DNA of 64,000 nt from Actinomyces glycerinitolerans (GTDB lineage: Bacteria > Actinomycetota > Actinomycetes > Actinomycetales > Actinomycetaceae): the NCBI RefSeq assembly GCF_900098745.1, contig NZ_FQTT01000009.1, positions 1 through 64,000 on the forward strand, read 5' to 3'. The notes beneath the pieces were generated by a model that ran no database searches, was not told the origin of the DNA, and saw only the letters and a program-made list of their open reading frames with translations. Positions 15,263 to 22,812 of this stretch are shown piece after piece (the first letter of the stretch is position 1; the number at the start of each line of letters is the position of its first letter). The position numbers and the translations under genes are program-made.

Positions 15263-17118
15263 TGGCGCACCTACTCGGCGTCGAATCCGTCCGCGCCACC
15301 GTCGGCCCCCGCATCCTGCTCGACGACGTCAACCTCGGCATTGAGGACGGCGACCGCGTCGGCGTGCTCGGCCCCAATGGCGCCGGCAAGTCCACCCTGC
15401 TGGCCCTGCTGGCCGGCACCCGGGAGCCCGACTCCGGCCGTGTCACCCGCGCCGGGGACACCCGCGCCGCGCTGCTGTCCCAGTCGGACCGGTTCGCCCC
15501 GGAAGCCACCGTGCGCACCGCCGTGCACGGTGCCGCCCCCGAGCACGCCTGGGCCTCCGACCCGGCGGTGCGCGACATCCACGCCGGCCTACTGGCCGAC
15601 CTCGATCTGGACGCCCCGGTCTCCTCCCTGTCCGGCGGGCAGCGTCGCCGCGTCGCCCTGGCCGCCGTCCTGACCGCCGACGCCGACCTGGTCATCCTCG
15701 ACGAGCCCACCAACCACCTGGATGTGGAGGGCGTCGACTGGCTCGCCCGCCACTTGTCCGCCCGCTTCTCGCGCCGCCGCGACGCCGGCGCCCTGGTCAC
15801 CGTCACCCACGACCGCTGGTTCCTGGACGCCGTATGCAACCATGTGTGGGAGGTCGTACCCGGCGTGGACCCCGGCGGCAACCGCCCCCAGATTCCCGGG
15901 CGGGTGGAGACCTACGACGGCGGTTATGCCGCCTACGTGCTGGCTCGCGCCGAGCGCGCCCGCCTGGCCGCGACCGCCGCCGCCAAGCGCCAGAACCTGC
16001 TGCGCAAGGAGCTGGCCTGGCTGCGTCGCGGCGCTCCCGCCCGCACCTCCAAGCCGCGCTTTCGCATCGACGCCGCCGAGGCCCTCATCGCCGACGTGCC
16101 ACCACCGCGCGACACCGTGGAACTCGCCGCCATGGCCACCGCCCGGCTGGGCAAGAAGGTCATCGACCTGGAAGACGTCAGCGTTGACTACCCCGACCCC
16201 GCCGCCCCCACCGGGCGGCGAGAGGTGCTGCGCCGGGTCACCTGGCGACTCGCACCGGGCGAGCGCGTCGGCGTCGTCGGCGTCAACGGCGCCGGCAAGA
16301 CCACTCTGCTGCGGCTACTGGAGGGCACTCTCGCCCCCACTCGCGGGCGGGTCGTGCGCGGCCAGACCGTCGCCGTCGCCACCCTGTCGCAGACCACGCA
16401 TGAACTCGACCCGCTGGCCGAGATGCGCGTGGTCGACGCCGTCGCCATGGTCGGGGAACGCACCCTGGTCGCCGGCAAGGAGCTGACGGCCGCGCAACTG
16501 GTGGAAAGGCTCGGCTTCACCCGCTCGCGCGCCTGGACGCGCGTGGGGGAGATCTCCGGCGGGGAGCGGCGCCGCCTGCAGCTGCTGCGGCTGCTGATGG
16601 GGGAGCCCAACGTGTTGCTGCTGGACGAGCCCACTAACGACCTGGACACCGACACGCTCGCCGCCATCGAGGACCTACTCGACTCCTTCCCCGGCACGCT
16701 CGTGGTCGTCTCCCACGACCGCTACCTGCTTGAGCGAGTCACCGACCACCAGGTCGCCTTGCTCGGGGACGGCGCCCTCCAGGATCTGCCCGGGGGAGTG
16801 GAGCAGTACCTGCAACTGCGCCGCGAGGCGTCCGACGCCGCACAGGCGGCCTCCCGACAGTCCCATTCCGCCCCGGCGGCCTCCGCGCGCAGTGGCGCCG
16901 CGCTGCATGCCGCACGCAAGGAACTCGCCCGCCTCGAGCGCCGCCTGGAGAAGACGACGGCCCATATCGACGAGCTGAACCGGCAGATGGAGCTGGCCTC
17001 GGCGCAGGTAGACGTGGAACAGCTCACCGAACTAGGCCGGCAGCTCGCCCGGGCCGAGGCCGAGCGGGAGGAGTTGGAGGCCCAGTGGCTCCAGGCCGCC
17101 GAAGCGGCCGAGTACTAA
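15262..17118 (+). CDS. ABC-F family ATPase (Uup/Etta-like)
   Basis: A soluble 618-aa protein with two ABC ATPase domains and no membrane segments, the mark of ABC-F translation factors that act at the ribosomal E site. The first domain has GPNGAGKST (about 37-45), LSGGQRRRVAL (about 122-132) and LVILDEPTNHLD (about 143-154). The second has GVNGAGKTT (about 341-349), ISGGERRRLQL and NVLLLDEPTNDLD. The linker carries the Arg/Lys-rich helix between them. The C-terminal about 65 residues (ARKELARLERRLEK onward) form a coiled coil as in Uup. Conserved position after ispE suggests a housekeeping ABC-F rather than a resistance determinant. Confidence 0.92.
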   Translation: MAHLLGVESVRATVGPRILLDDVNLGIEDGDRVGVLGPNGAGKSTLLALLAGTREPDSGRVTRAGDTRAALLSQSDRFAPEATVRTAVHGAAPEHAWASDPAVRDIHAGLLADLDLDAPVSSLSGGQRRRVALAAVLTADADLVILDEPTNHLDVEGVDWLARHLSARFSRRRDAGALVTVTHDRWFLDAVCNHVWEVVPGVDPGGNRPQIPGRVETYDGGYAAYVLARAERARLAATAAAKRQNLLRKELAWLRRGAPARTSKPRFRIDAAEALIADVPPPRDTVELAAMATARLGKKVIDLEDVSVDYPDPAAPTGRREVLRRVTWRLAPGERVGVVGVNGAGKTTLLRLLEGTLAPTRGRVVRGQTVAVATLSQTTHELDPLAEMRVVDAVAMVGERTLVAGKELTAAQLVERLGFTRSRAWTRVGEISGGERRRLQLLRLLMGEPNVLLLDEPTNDLDTDTLAAIEDLLDSFPGTLVVVSHDRYLLERVTDHQVALLGDGALQDLPGGVEQYLQLRREASDAAQAASRQSHSAPAASARSGAALHAARKELARLERRLEKTTAHIDELNRQMELASAQVDVEQLTELGRQLARAEAEREELEAQWLQAAEAAEY

Positions 17119-17134
17119 CCGGCTGTTTCGAAGC

Positions 17135-17719
17135 TCACTGGCCGGGTGACTCGTTGAACACGTCCACCGGGGCCACCGCCTGGCCGAGGGAGACGATGTC
17201 ATCCAGCGCGCCGGCCACCACTTCCGGGCTGGCCTTCCACGCGCGCATGACCAGGTCGACCGGAACGGTCGGCAGTCCCGCCATGCGCAGCACGACCATG
17301 GCGCTGGGGTGGGCGGTTGTGCCCGGGGCGGTGTCCGTTGACACGGCCTGGAATCCGGCCGTCTGCGGCGTGGGGCGCAGCCGCTGCGGTTCGGACTGTG
17401 GAAGCAGGTCGGCGATCAGTGCGCGCTGGGTGGCCCGCCGCCCCTCCTTGGTGCCGTCGTCCTGAGCGATTACCAGGCTGAGGTCGACCGCGAAGATCTG
17501 ATGTCCGCCCTCGCCGACGTGCAGCAGCCGCGCCAGGGAAACATCCCGCTCGGTGTGTCGCAGCTCCTCCAGCAGGTTCGCGAAGGCCGTGCGCCACTGG
17601 GGGCCGGTCATGTCGAGCATGCGGCTGCGGGTCTGCGCCTCCATGCGTGCCCACCCCGGCGGGGGAAACTCGGGGATGACGACCCAGCGGTCGAGGTTCG
17701 GGGAGACGGCGATCTGCAT
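17135..17719 (-). CDS. Hypothetical soluble protein beside the FHA/kinase locus
   Basis: The 194-aa acidic protein has no signal peptide or membrane segment. It begins MQIAVSPNLDRWVVIPEFPP and contains alternating beta and helical stretches. I do not recognise its family. It is divergent from the RDD-FHA gene (63 bases apart) and convergent with the ABC-F gene. Such orphan genes often accompany FHA/kinase or type VII secretion loci in actinobacteria, but I cannot tie this one to a named family. Confidence 0.65.
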   Translation of the reverse strand: MQIAVSPNLDRWVVIPEFPPPGWARMEAQTRSRMLDMTGPQWRTAFANLLEELRHTERDVSLARLLHVGEGGHQIFAVDLSLVIAQDDGTKEGRRATQRALIADLLPQSEPQRLRPTPQTAGFQAVSTDTAPGTTAHPSAMVVLRMAGLPTVPVDLVMRAWKASPEVVAGALDDIVSLGQAVAPVDVFNESPGQ

Positions 17720-17769
17720 TGTGCTACTCCTTTAACAGGCCTGTGCAATATATCGGATGCGGCAGGACC

Positions 17770-17775
17770 TATGCT
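17770..17775 (+). promoter_or_regulatory. Leaderless -10 box (TATGCT) of the RDD-FHA gene
   Basis: TATGCT is followed by six bases and GTG 17782. This decides the start: the longer frame from 17719 would begin inside the promoter region. Confidence 0.6.
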
Positions 17776-17781
17776 GTGTGG

Positions 17782-18510
17782 GTGGCCGACTCCGCTCCTT
17801 CACCGATCCCAGCCTCCCGGCGTCGGCGCGTGGTTAGCGGCATCGTGGACATCGCGATTATCGCTGCGGTCGGCATCCTGGCACCGCTGTCGCCCGCGGG
17901 TCGGCTGGCCGCGGGCCTGCTGACGGCGGCGCTGATGACTCTGGTGCAGGCGCTGACCGGTGCCAGCCCGGGGCAGTTGCTGACCTCGATACGGCTGCGG
18001 CGCGCGATCCGCCCCGCGGATCCTCCGGGGGCCGCGGCCGCCGAACGCGCCTGGCTGTTCACGCTGGCGGCCCTGCCGACATTCGGGGTGCTCCCGCTTG
18101 CCATGGTGGTGAGCATGGAGGCCGGCGGCTGGCACCGCACCTGGTATGACCGCATGGCTGGGACAATCGTGGTCGCCAAGGAGCGCAGCCCGGAACTGGT
18201 GCGGGTGGCGACGGCGAACGGGCGCCTGTTCACCGTGGCGCAGCCGACCGTGGTGGGGCGGGCGCCCGATCCGCTCCCGGGAAGGGCGAGCCGGCTATTG
18301 GTGGACTTCCAGGATGACCCATCGGTTTCCAAAACTCACGCGCTGTTGGAGCCGGTGCGCGGCGGCGTGCTCATAACCGACTTGTATTCGACCAACGGCA
18401 CGCATGCGGAGGACGCCCACGGGGTTCATCGTTTGACTCCGGGGCGGGCGCAGACGGTGGAACGTGGACGGCGCGTCTACTTCGGAGATGCCGAATGCAC
18501 AATTCAGTAA
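17782..18510 (+). CDS. RDD-family membrane protein fused to an FHA domain
   Basis: The 242-aa protein has an N-terminal RDD-like membrane domain with hydrophobic segments at about 17-35, 38-58 and 90-115, ending in the family motif HRTWYDRMAGTIVV. A cytoplasmic FHA domain follows (about 150-242) with VGRAPDP, SVSKTHALLEP and LYSTNGTHAEDA, the residues that bind phosphothreonine. GTG 17782 is set by the -10 box 6 nt upstream. It leads a + strand set with another FHA protein and a kinase and probably docks a Thr-phosphorylated partner at the membrane. A second RDD-FHA protein lies at the end of the facing operon (21553-22812). Confidence 0.9.
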   Translation: MADSAPSPIPASRRRRVVSGIVDIAIIAAVGILAPLSPAGRLAAGLLTAALMTLVQALTGASPGQLLTSIRLRRAIRPADPPGAAAAERAWLFTLAALPTFGVLPLAMVVSMEAGGWHRTWYDRMAGTIVVAKERSPELVRVATANGRLFTVAQPTVVGRAPDPLPGRASRLLVDFQDDPSVSKTHALLEPVRGGVLITDLYSTNGTHAEDAHGVHRLTPGRAQTVERGRRVYFGDAECTIQ

Positions 18511-18670
18511 CGGCTTGGGGCGGGGGCGCCCGCTTCGGCCACAGACGGGTAGTTAGTGGTGACGGGTTACGCCGGCCATTGCGGTTGGCGCGGGTTGTCG
18601 CGTGTGAGACACTTCCCAGCAGGTGTGCCATCGCTTCGAGCCCACTGGACAACGGCTGTAAGGAGATAAC

Positions 18671-20014
18671 GTGAGCGACGCGAACAACGAACGCGAGACT
18701 CTGTGGGCGGAAGGCGCCTGGAGCGCAGCCGTGACGCCGCGAGGGGTGTTGCTGTTGCCGCCGGAAGTGCCGGAGGAATTGGTGACTCAGCTTTGGCGCC
18801 TGCTGCGATCCCCCGACGGCGGCCTGACCGCAATTCTCGATCGACTCGTGATGGGCACCGGCGGGCACCTCGCCCGCATCCCCGACTTCGCACTGGTGCT
18901 GCTGGAGGACTCGGGGACCCACCTCGCCCTGCGCGGCACTCCGTCCCTGGAGGTTGACGGCCAGCGCCTCGACGCCGCCAAGGTGGCCACCTGGGTGGAG
19001 GCTTCGCTGCCCGGCGAACCCGGTATCTCGTTGTCCGTGCCCGGGCAGCCGGGGACAGTGCTGCGCCCCGTCGTCGACGCCGTACTGCGCGCCGGCAGGC
19101 TCCAGCTGGGCGCGCCCGACACCGGTTCCGCGGCGGAGAACACCGACAGCGAGCAGGCGGATGCCGCCGCCCCAGAGCCCGACACCCAGCCGGAGACGGT
19201 CGAGCCCGACATCCAGCCGGAGACGGTCGAGCCCGACATCCAGCCGGAGACGGTCGAGCCCGACATCCAGCCGGAGACGGTCGAGCCCGACGCGGCGCAG
19301 CCCGAGGCCGACTCCGCCCCAGACTCGCCCCCTGCCGTGGGACGCGACTCGGAGGCAACCCCGGAGCCCGAGCAGGCTGCGGAAAGCCAGGACCGCCCCG
19401 GTGACCACGACGGCTGGACGGTGGCAGACCTACCCGAGGATCTCGTTGACGAACTCGGTCGGATGCTGCCGGACCAGCAGGAGCAGGCGGACTCTGGTTC
19501 TGCCGCGCCGTTGCCGGCGGCCCACACGGAGGTGCCTGAAACGGAGAACACCCGTATGGCCCTGTCGGTGGTGTGTCCATCCGGGCACGCCAACCCCACC
19601 AACTACGTCACCTGCCGCGAGTGCGGTGCCGAACTGACCCAGCCGGCGCGCATCATTCCCTGCCCGCCGCTCGGCCGGGTGCGCGTCTCCTCCGGCGGAG
19701 AGGTCGTGCTCGACCAGCCGGTGCTCGTGGGCCGGGAGCCGTCCCCGGACGGAGTCAGTGAACTGGGAGGCGCCACACCGGCGCTGATTACGGTGCCCAG
19801 CCCGGAGCAGGTCATCTCCCGCAACCATCTGCTCATCCAACTCGACGAGTGGTCCGTGCTGGCTCGCAGCCTGTCCACCGCCAACGGCACCGTGCTGCGG
19901 CGCGACGGCGCCGCCCCGATGCGGATGCCCCCCACCGAGCCGGTGCTGCTGCGCAGCGGTGACATCCTCGACCTGGGCGACGGCCAGTCGCTGCTGCTGG
20001 AGGACCTGCCGTGA
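18671..20014 (+). CDS. FHA-domain protein with zinc-ribbon-like motif and 9-aa repeats
   Basis: A 447-aa cytoplasmic protein. GTG 18671 follows AAGGAG at ideal spacing. The N-terminal about 150 residues form an unassigned mixed domain. An acidic Pro/Glu linker includes four 9-residue repeats (EPDIQPETV type, about 169-204). A Cys/His motif, CPSGHANPTNYVTCRECG (about 301-318), looks like a zinc ribbon. The C-terminal FHA domain (about 335-447) has VGREPSPDG, VISRNHLLIQL and STANGTVLRR. The stop overlaps the kinase GTG (GTGA), so the protein is made together with the kinase and is an obvious candidate substrate or adaptor. Confidence 0.88.
   Translation: MSDANNERETLWAEGAWSAAVTPRGVLLLPPEVPEELVTQLWRLLRSPDGGLTAILDRLVMGTGGHLARIPDFALVLLEDSGTHLALRGTPSLEVDGQRLDAAKVATWVEASLPGEPGISLSVPGQPGTVLRPVVDAVLRAGRLQLGAPDTGSAAENTDSEQADAAAPEPDTQPETVEPDIQPETVEPDIQPETVEPDIQPETVEPDAAQPEADSAPDSPPAVGRDSEATPEPEQAAESQDRPGDHDGWTVADLPEDLVDELGRMLPDQQEQADSGSAAPLPAAHTEVPETENTRMALSVVCPSGHANPTNYVTCRECGAELTQPARIIPCPPLGRVRVSSGGEVVLDQPVLVGREPSPDGVSELGGATPALITVPSPEQVISRNHLLIQLDEWSVLARSLSTANGTVLRRDGAAPMRMPPTEPVLLRSGDILDLGDGQSLLLEDLP
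19175..19282 (+). repeat. Four tandem 27-bp repeats in the FHA gene linker
   Basis: Four consecutive 27-base units encode EPDTQPETV once and EPDIQPETV three times. The repeats are in frame, so copy-number change would shorten or lengthen the linker by nine residues without breaking the gene. Confidence 0.9.
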
Positions 20015-21468
20015 CCCATGACCGCGAGGAGTCCCCTCCAGAAATCCCCGGATACACCTATCTGAGGGACCTGGGGGCGGGGGGCTACTCGCGGGTTTAC
20101 CTGTACGAGCAGCACATGCCACAGCGGGAGGTGGCCGTCAAGGTCATGAGTTGCGGCGTGGCTCTGGGCCCCGTCTCCCGCTTCGAGTCCGAGGCCAACC
20201 TGATGGCGCAGGTGTCCTCGCACCCGGCCATCCTGTCCATCTACGGTGCGGGTACGGCCGACGATGGGCGCCCGTTCCTGGTGATGGAGTACTGCCCGCC
20301 GCCGCAGTTGAGCACGGTGCTGCGCCGTGGGCCGCTGAGCGTCGCCGACGCCTTGAGCACCACCATTCAGATCGCCGGGGCGGTGGAGTCCGCGCATCGC
20401 GTCGGCATCGTGCACCGCGACATCAAGCCCGCCAACATCCTGTTCACCGCTTATCGTCGGCCGGTACTTTCCGACTTCGGTATCTCCGCCATGAGCGGGC
20501 CGCGCAGTGAAGGCGACGAGTTGCGCGGCATGAGCGTGCCCTGGGCGCCGCCCGAGCAGCTGGTCGGATCCCACCTGGCCGATCCGGCCTCGGACATCTA
20601 TTCCCTGGCGGCGACCGCCTATGCGATGCTCACGGGCCGCAGCCCGTTTGAGATTCCCGAGGCCTCTGACTCTGTTTACGAGTTGTCGCGGCGCATCATC
20701 AAAGACCCGCTTCCGCCGCTGGGGCGCCAGGATGTGCCGCCGTCCCTGTACCGGGTGCTCAGCGTGGCGATGGACAAGGACCCTGCCCGACGCTACCCCT
20801 CGGCTCTGGCATTCGCACGAGCACTGCAGCAGGTTCAGGCCGAACTGGGCCTGCCCATCACCGCGGTGGATCTGTTCCACGCGGCCGGCGACGCTGAACC
20901 CATCCACGATGCCGACATCCTGTTCGACGATCCCAAGGCCACGCGCCTGGGCGTGTTCGAGCCCGTCGCAGAGGCCGAGACGCAAGTTCCCGTCGTCGAC
21001 GTCCAGGCGACGGATGAGGAGCCGGGGGACGGAACGCGGCGCTCGCGGCTGTCGATCGGGATACTCGCCGCGATCGTCACGGTGGCGTTGGTCATTGCCG
21101 CCGTGGTCAGCTCACGCATGGCGGAGAACAGTCGGCCCGTCGCAACCTTCGCGACCCTTGCCCCGGCGGCCAGCGCCGACCCGCTGGGAGCATCGGTGAC
21201 ACCACCCCGCAACCTGGTCGGCAACCTCTCCGACGACGGCGCTACGGTCACGTTCACCTGGGAGGCGCCGGAGGAGGACTGGGACGGCAGCTTCCTGTAT
21301 CGCGAGGACCTGGCTGGGGAGCGGGACCCCGCCATGCAGTCCACGCAGGCAACCACGGTCACTTTGCCGGCCCGATCGGGCAGCACCTGCATCGAGGTCT
21401 ACAGCGTGCGTGCCGATGGCAGAACCTCCGCCCCTACCTCACTGTGTGTGAGCACGACGGCAGGGTAG
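20011..21468 (+). CDS. Transmembrane Ser/Thr protein kinase (PknB/Hanks type)
   Basis: The 485-aa product has a cytoplasmic kinase domain (about 14-285): glycine loop LGAGGYSRVYL (21-31), Lys44 in VAVKVM, catalytic HRDIKPAN (135-142), DFG (155-157), and SVPWAPPEQL in place of the usual Gly-Thr-x-x-Tyr-Met-Ala-Pro-Glu. A long juxtamembrane region leads to one membrane segment (about 348-368). The external about 115 residues contain an FN3-like beta domain (PPRNLVGNLSDDGATVTFTW), not PASTA repeats, so it should not sense muropeptides as PknB does. It is translationally coupled to the FHA gene. No PP2C phosphatase is encoded in the window. Confidence 0.93.
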   Translation: MTHDREESPPEIPGYTYLRDLGAGGYSRVYLYEQHMPQREVAVKVMSCGVALGPVSRFESEANLMAQVSSHPAILSIYGAGTADDGRPFLVMEYCPPPQLSTVLRRGPLSVADALSTTIQIAGAVESAHRVGIVHRDIKPANILFTAYRRPVLSDFGISAMSGPRSEGDELRGMSVPWAPPEQLVGSHLADPASDIYSLAATAYAMLTGRSPFEIPEASDSVYELSRRIIKDPLPPLGRQDVPPSLYRVLSVAMDKDPARRYPSALAFARALQQVQAELGLPITAVDLFHAAGDAEPIHDADILFDDPKATRLGVFEPVAEAETQVPVVDVQATDEEPGDGTRRSRLSIGILAAIVTVALVIAAVVSSRMAENSRPVATFATLAPAASADPLGASVTPPRNLVGNLSDDGATVTFTWEAPEEDWDGSFLYREDLAGERDPAMQSTQATTVTLPARSGSTCIEVYSVRADGRTSAPTSLCVSTTAG

Positions 21469-21552
21469 GCGCAAAGCGCCGAGTAGTGGCGCGCCTTGGC
21501 AGGATGGGGCGGGCGCATGAGCGCCGCGGCCCGGCGGGGCCGGCGGCGGCCG

Positions 21553-22812
21553 TCAGCCCTCCACGCGGAAGGACGCCCGCCCGAGGATGAGGACCGAGCC
21601 GACCGGCGCGGGGGCCGGCACCTCCGGCTGCACCTGCCTGACGCTGCCCTGCTGCTCAACGCGGGTGCCGTTGGTGGAGTGCAGGTCCGTGACCCATAGG
21701 CCTCCGGGGACTGGGGCCAGGGCCGCATGCGTCTTGGAGATGGAGCGGTTGACGTCGGGCAGGATGACGCATGCCGCCTGCGGGTAGGCGGAAATGTTGT
21801 CCGGATCCCGGCCGACCACCGTGGGGGAGACCAGCGTGATCGGTGCGCCACCGTCCGCCGGCACGAGCCTGATTCGCACCGTCTCGGGTTCGGGCTTGCG
21901 GTGCGAGGTACGTCTCCGGCGGCGCGTGCCCCCGCTGGGCTGCGCCGGTTGCGTTTCGGAGCGCGCAGGCTCGGCGGCATGGGCACTGCGGCCGGCGGAG
22001 CCGACGGCGATGCCGGAGGGGGCGGTGGGGGCGTCATCGGTGGTGGCGTCCAACGCGGTGGGCACGGCCGACCAGGGCACCGAGTCGATGATCGCCGCCC
22101 GGCTGTTCGGCACGGAGGATGCCCTGGCGCTGTCGACGGTGTCCTGCACCTGCGTAATCGGGCCCCCGGATGGCATGAATGCGAAGCGCGCTTCTGAGAA
22201 GGGCCCGCGTGCGCCGGCTCCAGAGGTTGGGACGGCCTCGGGTTGCGAGGCGGGGACATGGTCAGGAGTGTGTGGATTCACGCTCACCATCCTGACGCCG
22301 GTGAGCCGATCATGCCAACCTCGGCCCTCCGGGTCCGCGGCAGCCGTGTACAGCAGCGCAATGGCGCCCAGTCCAAGCGTCGGTGCCACACATATGAAGG
22401 TGAGGTCCGCGTGAAGGAGCACGCCGACTCCCGGGGGAAGCCCGTTGCGGTCGTTGACCACACGCACATCCATGAGGCGGCCGCCCGGGCTCCAGCCGGT
22501 GCGCCCAAGGCCCACCTCGCGCACTGCCAGTACGATCACAGCCGCCAGCAGTGCCGCGATTACCCAACTACCGAGCCCGATCAGGTGTAGGAGCGTGGTG
22601 AGCACCGCGCCCGCCAGGGTACCCCCGGCCAGATCGACCAGCCCCGCGAGCACGCGCGCCCGGATGGGTGCCGGGCGGGCGGCGTCGGCATGGGTGGGCG
22701 AGAGCGTGGTGGCGGGGGCCTGCGGGGTGCGCGTGACGGGGGCCTGCGCCGGGTCGGGCAGGGGCGGTGTCGGCACACCCTCGGCGCGATGCGATGCTGA
22801 AGTGGCCGTCAC
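21553..22812 (-). CDS. RDD-family membrane protein fused to an FHA domain (second copy)
   Basis: The 419-aa protein has a Pro/Thr-rich N-terminus and an RDD domain with membrane segments (about 55-75, 80-100, 128-155) ending GRGWHDRLTGVRMV. A long Ser/Ala/Pro linker (about 180-310) leads to a C-terminal FHA domain (about 318-419) with VGRDPDNIS, SISKTHAALAP and LHSTNGTRV. GTG 22812 overlaps the transglutaminase stop (GTGA) and follows GAGGAGG. It is the last gene of the minus operon, converging with the kinase 84 bases away. Same architecture as 17782-18510 but with a much longer linker. Confidence 0.9.
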   Translation of the reverse strand: MTATSASHRAEGVPTPPLPDPAQAPVTRTPQAPATTLSPTHADAARPAPIRARVLAGLVDLAGGTLAGAVLTTLLHLIGLGSWVIAALLAAVIVLAVREVGLGRTGWSPGGRLMDVRVVNDRNGLPPGVGVLLHADLTFICVAPTLGLGAIALLYTAAADPEGRGWHDRLTGVRMVSVNPHTPDHVPASQPEAVPTSGAGARGPFSEARFAFMPSGGPITQVQDTVDSARASSVPNSRAAIIDSVPWSAVPTALDATTDDAPTAPSGIAVGSAGRSAHAAEPARSETQPAQPSGGTRRRRRTSHRKPEPETVRIRLVPADGGAPITLVSPTVVGRDPDNISAYPQAACVILPDVNRSISKTHAALAPVPGGLWVTDLHSTNGTRVEQQGSVRQVQPEVPAPAPVGSVLILGRASFRVEG

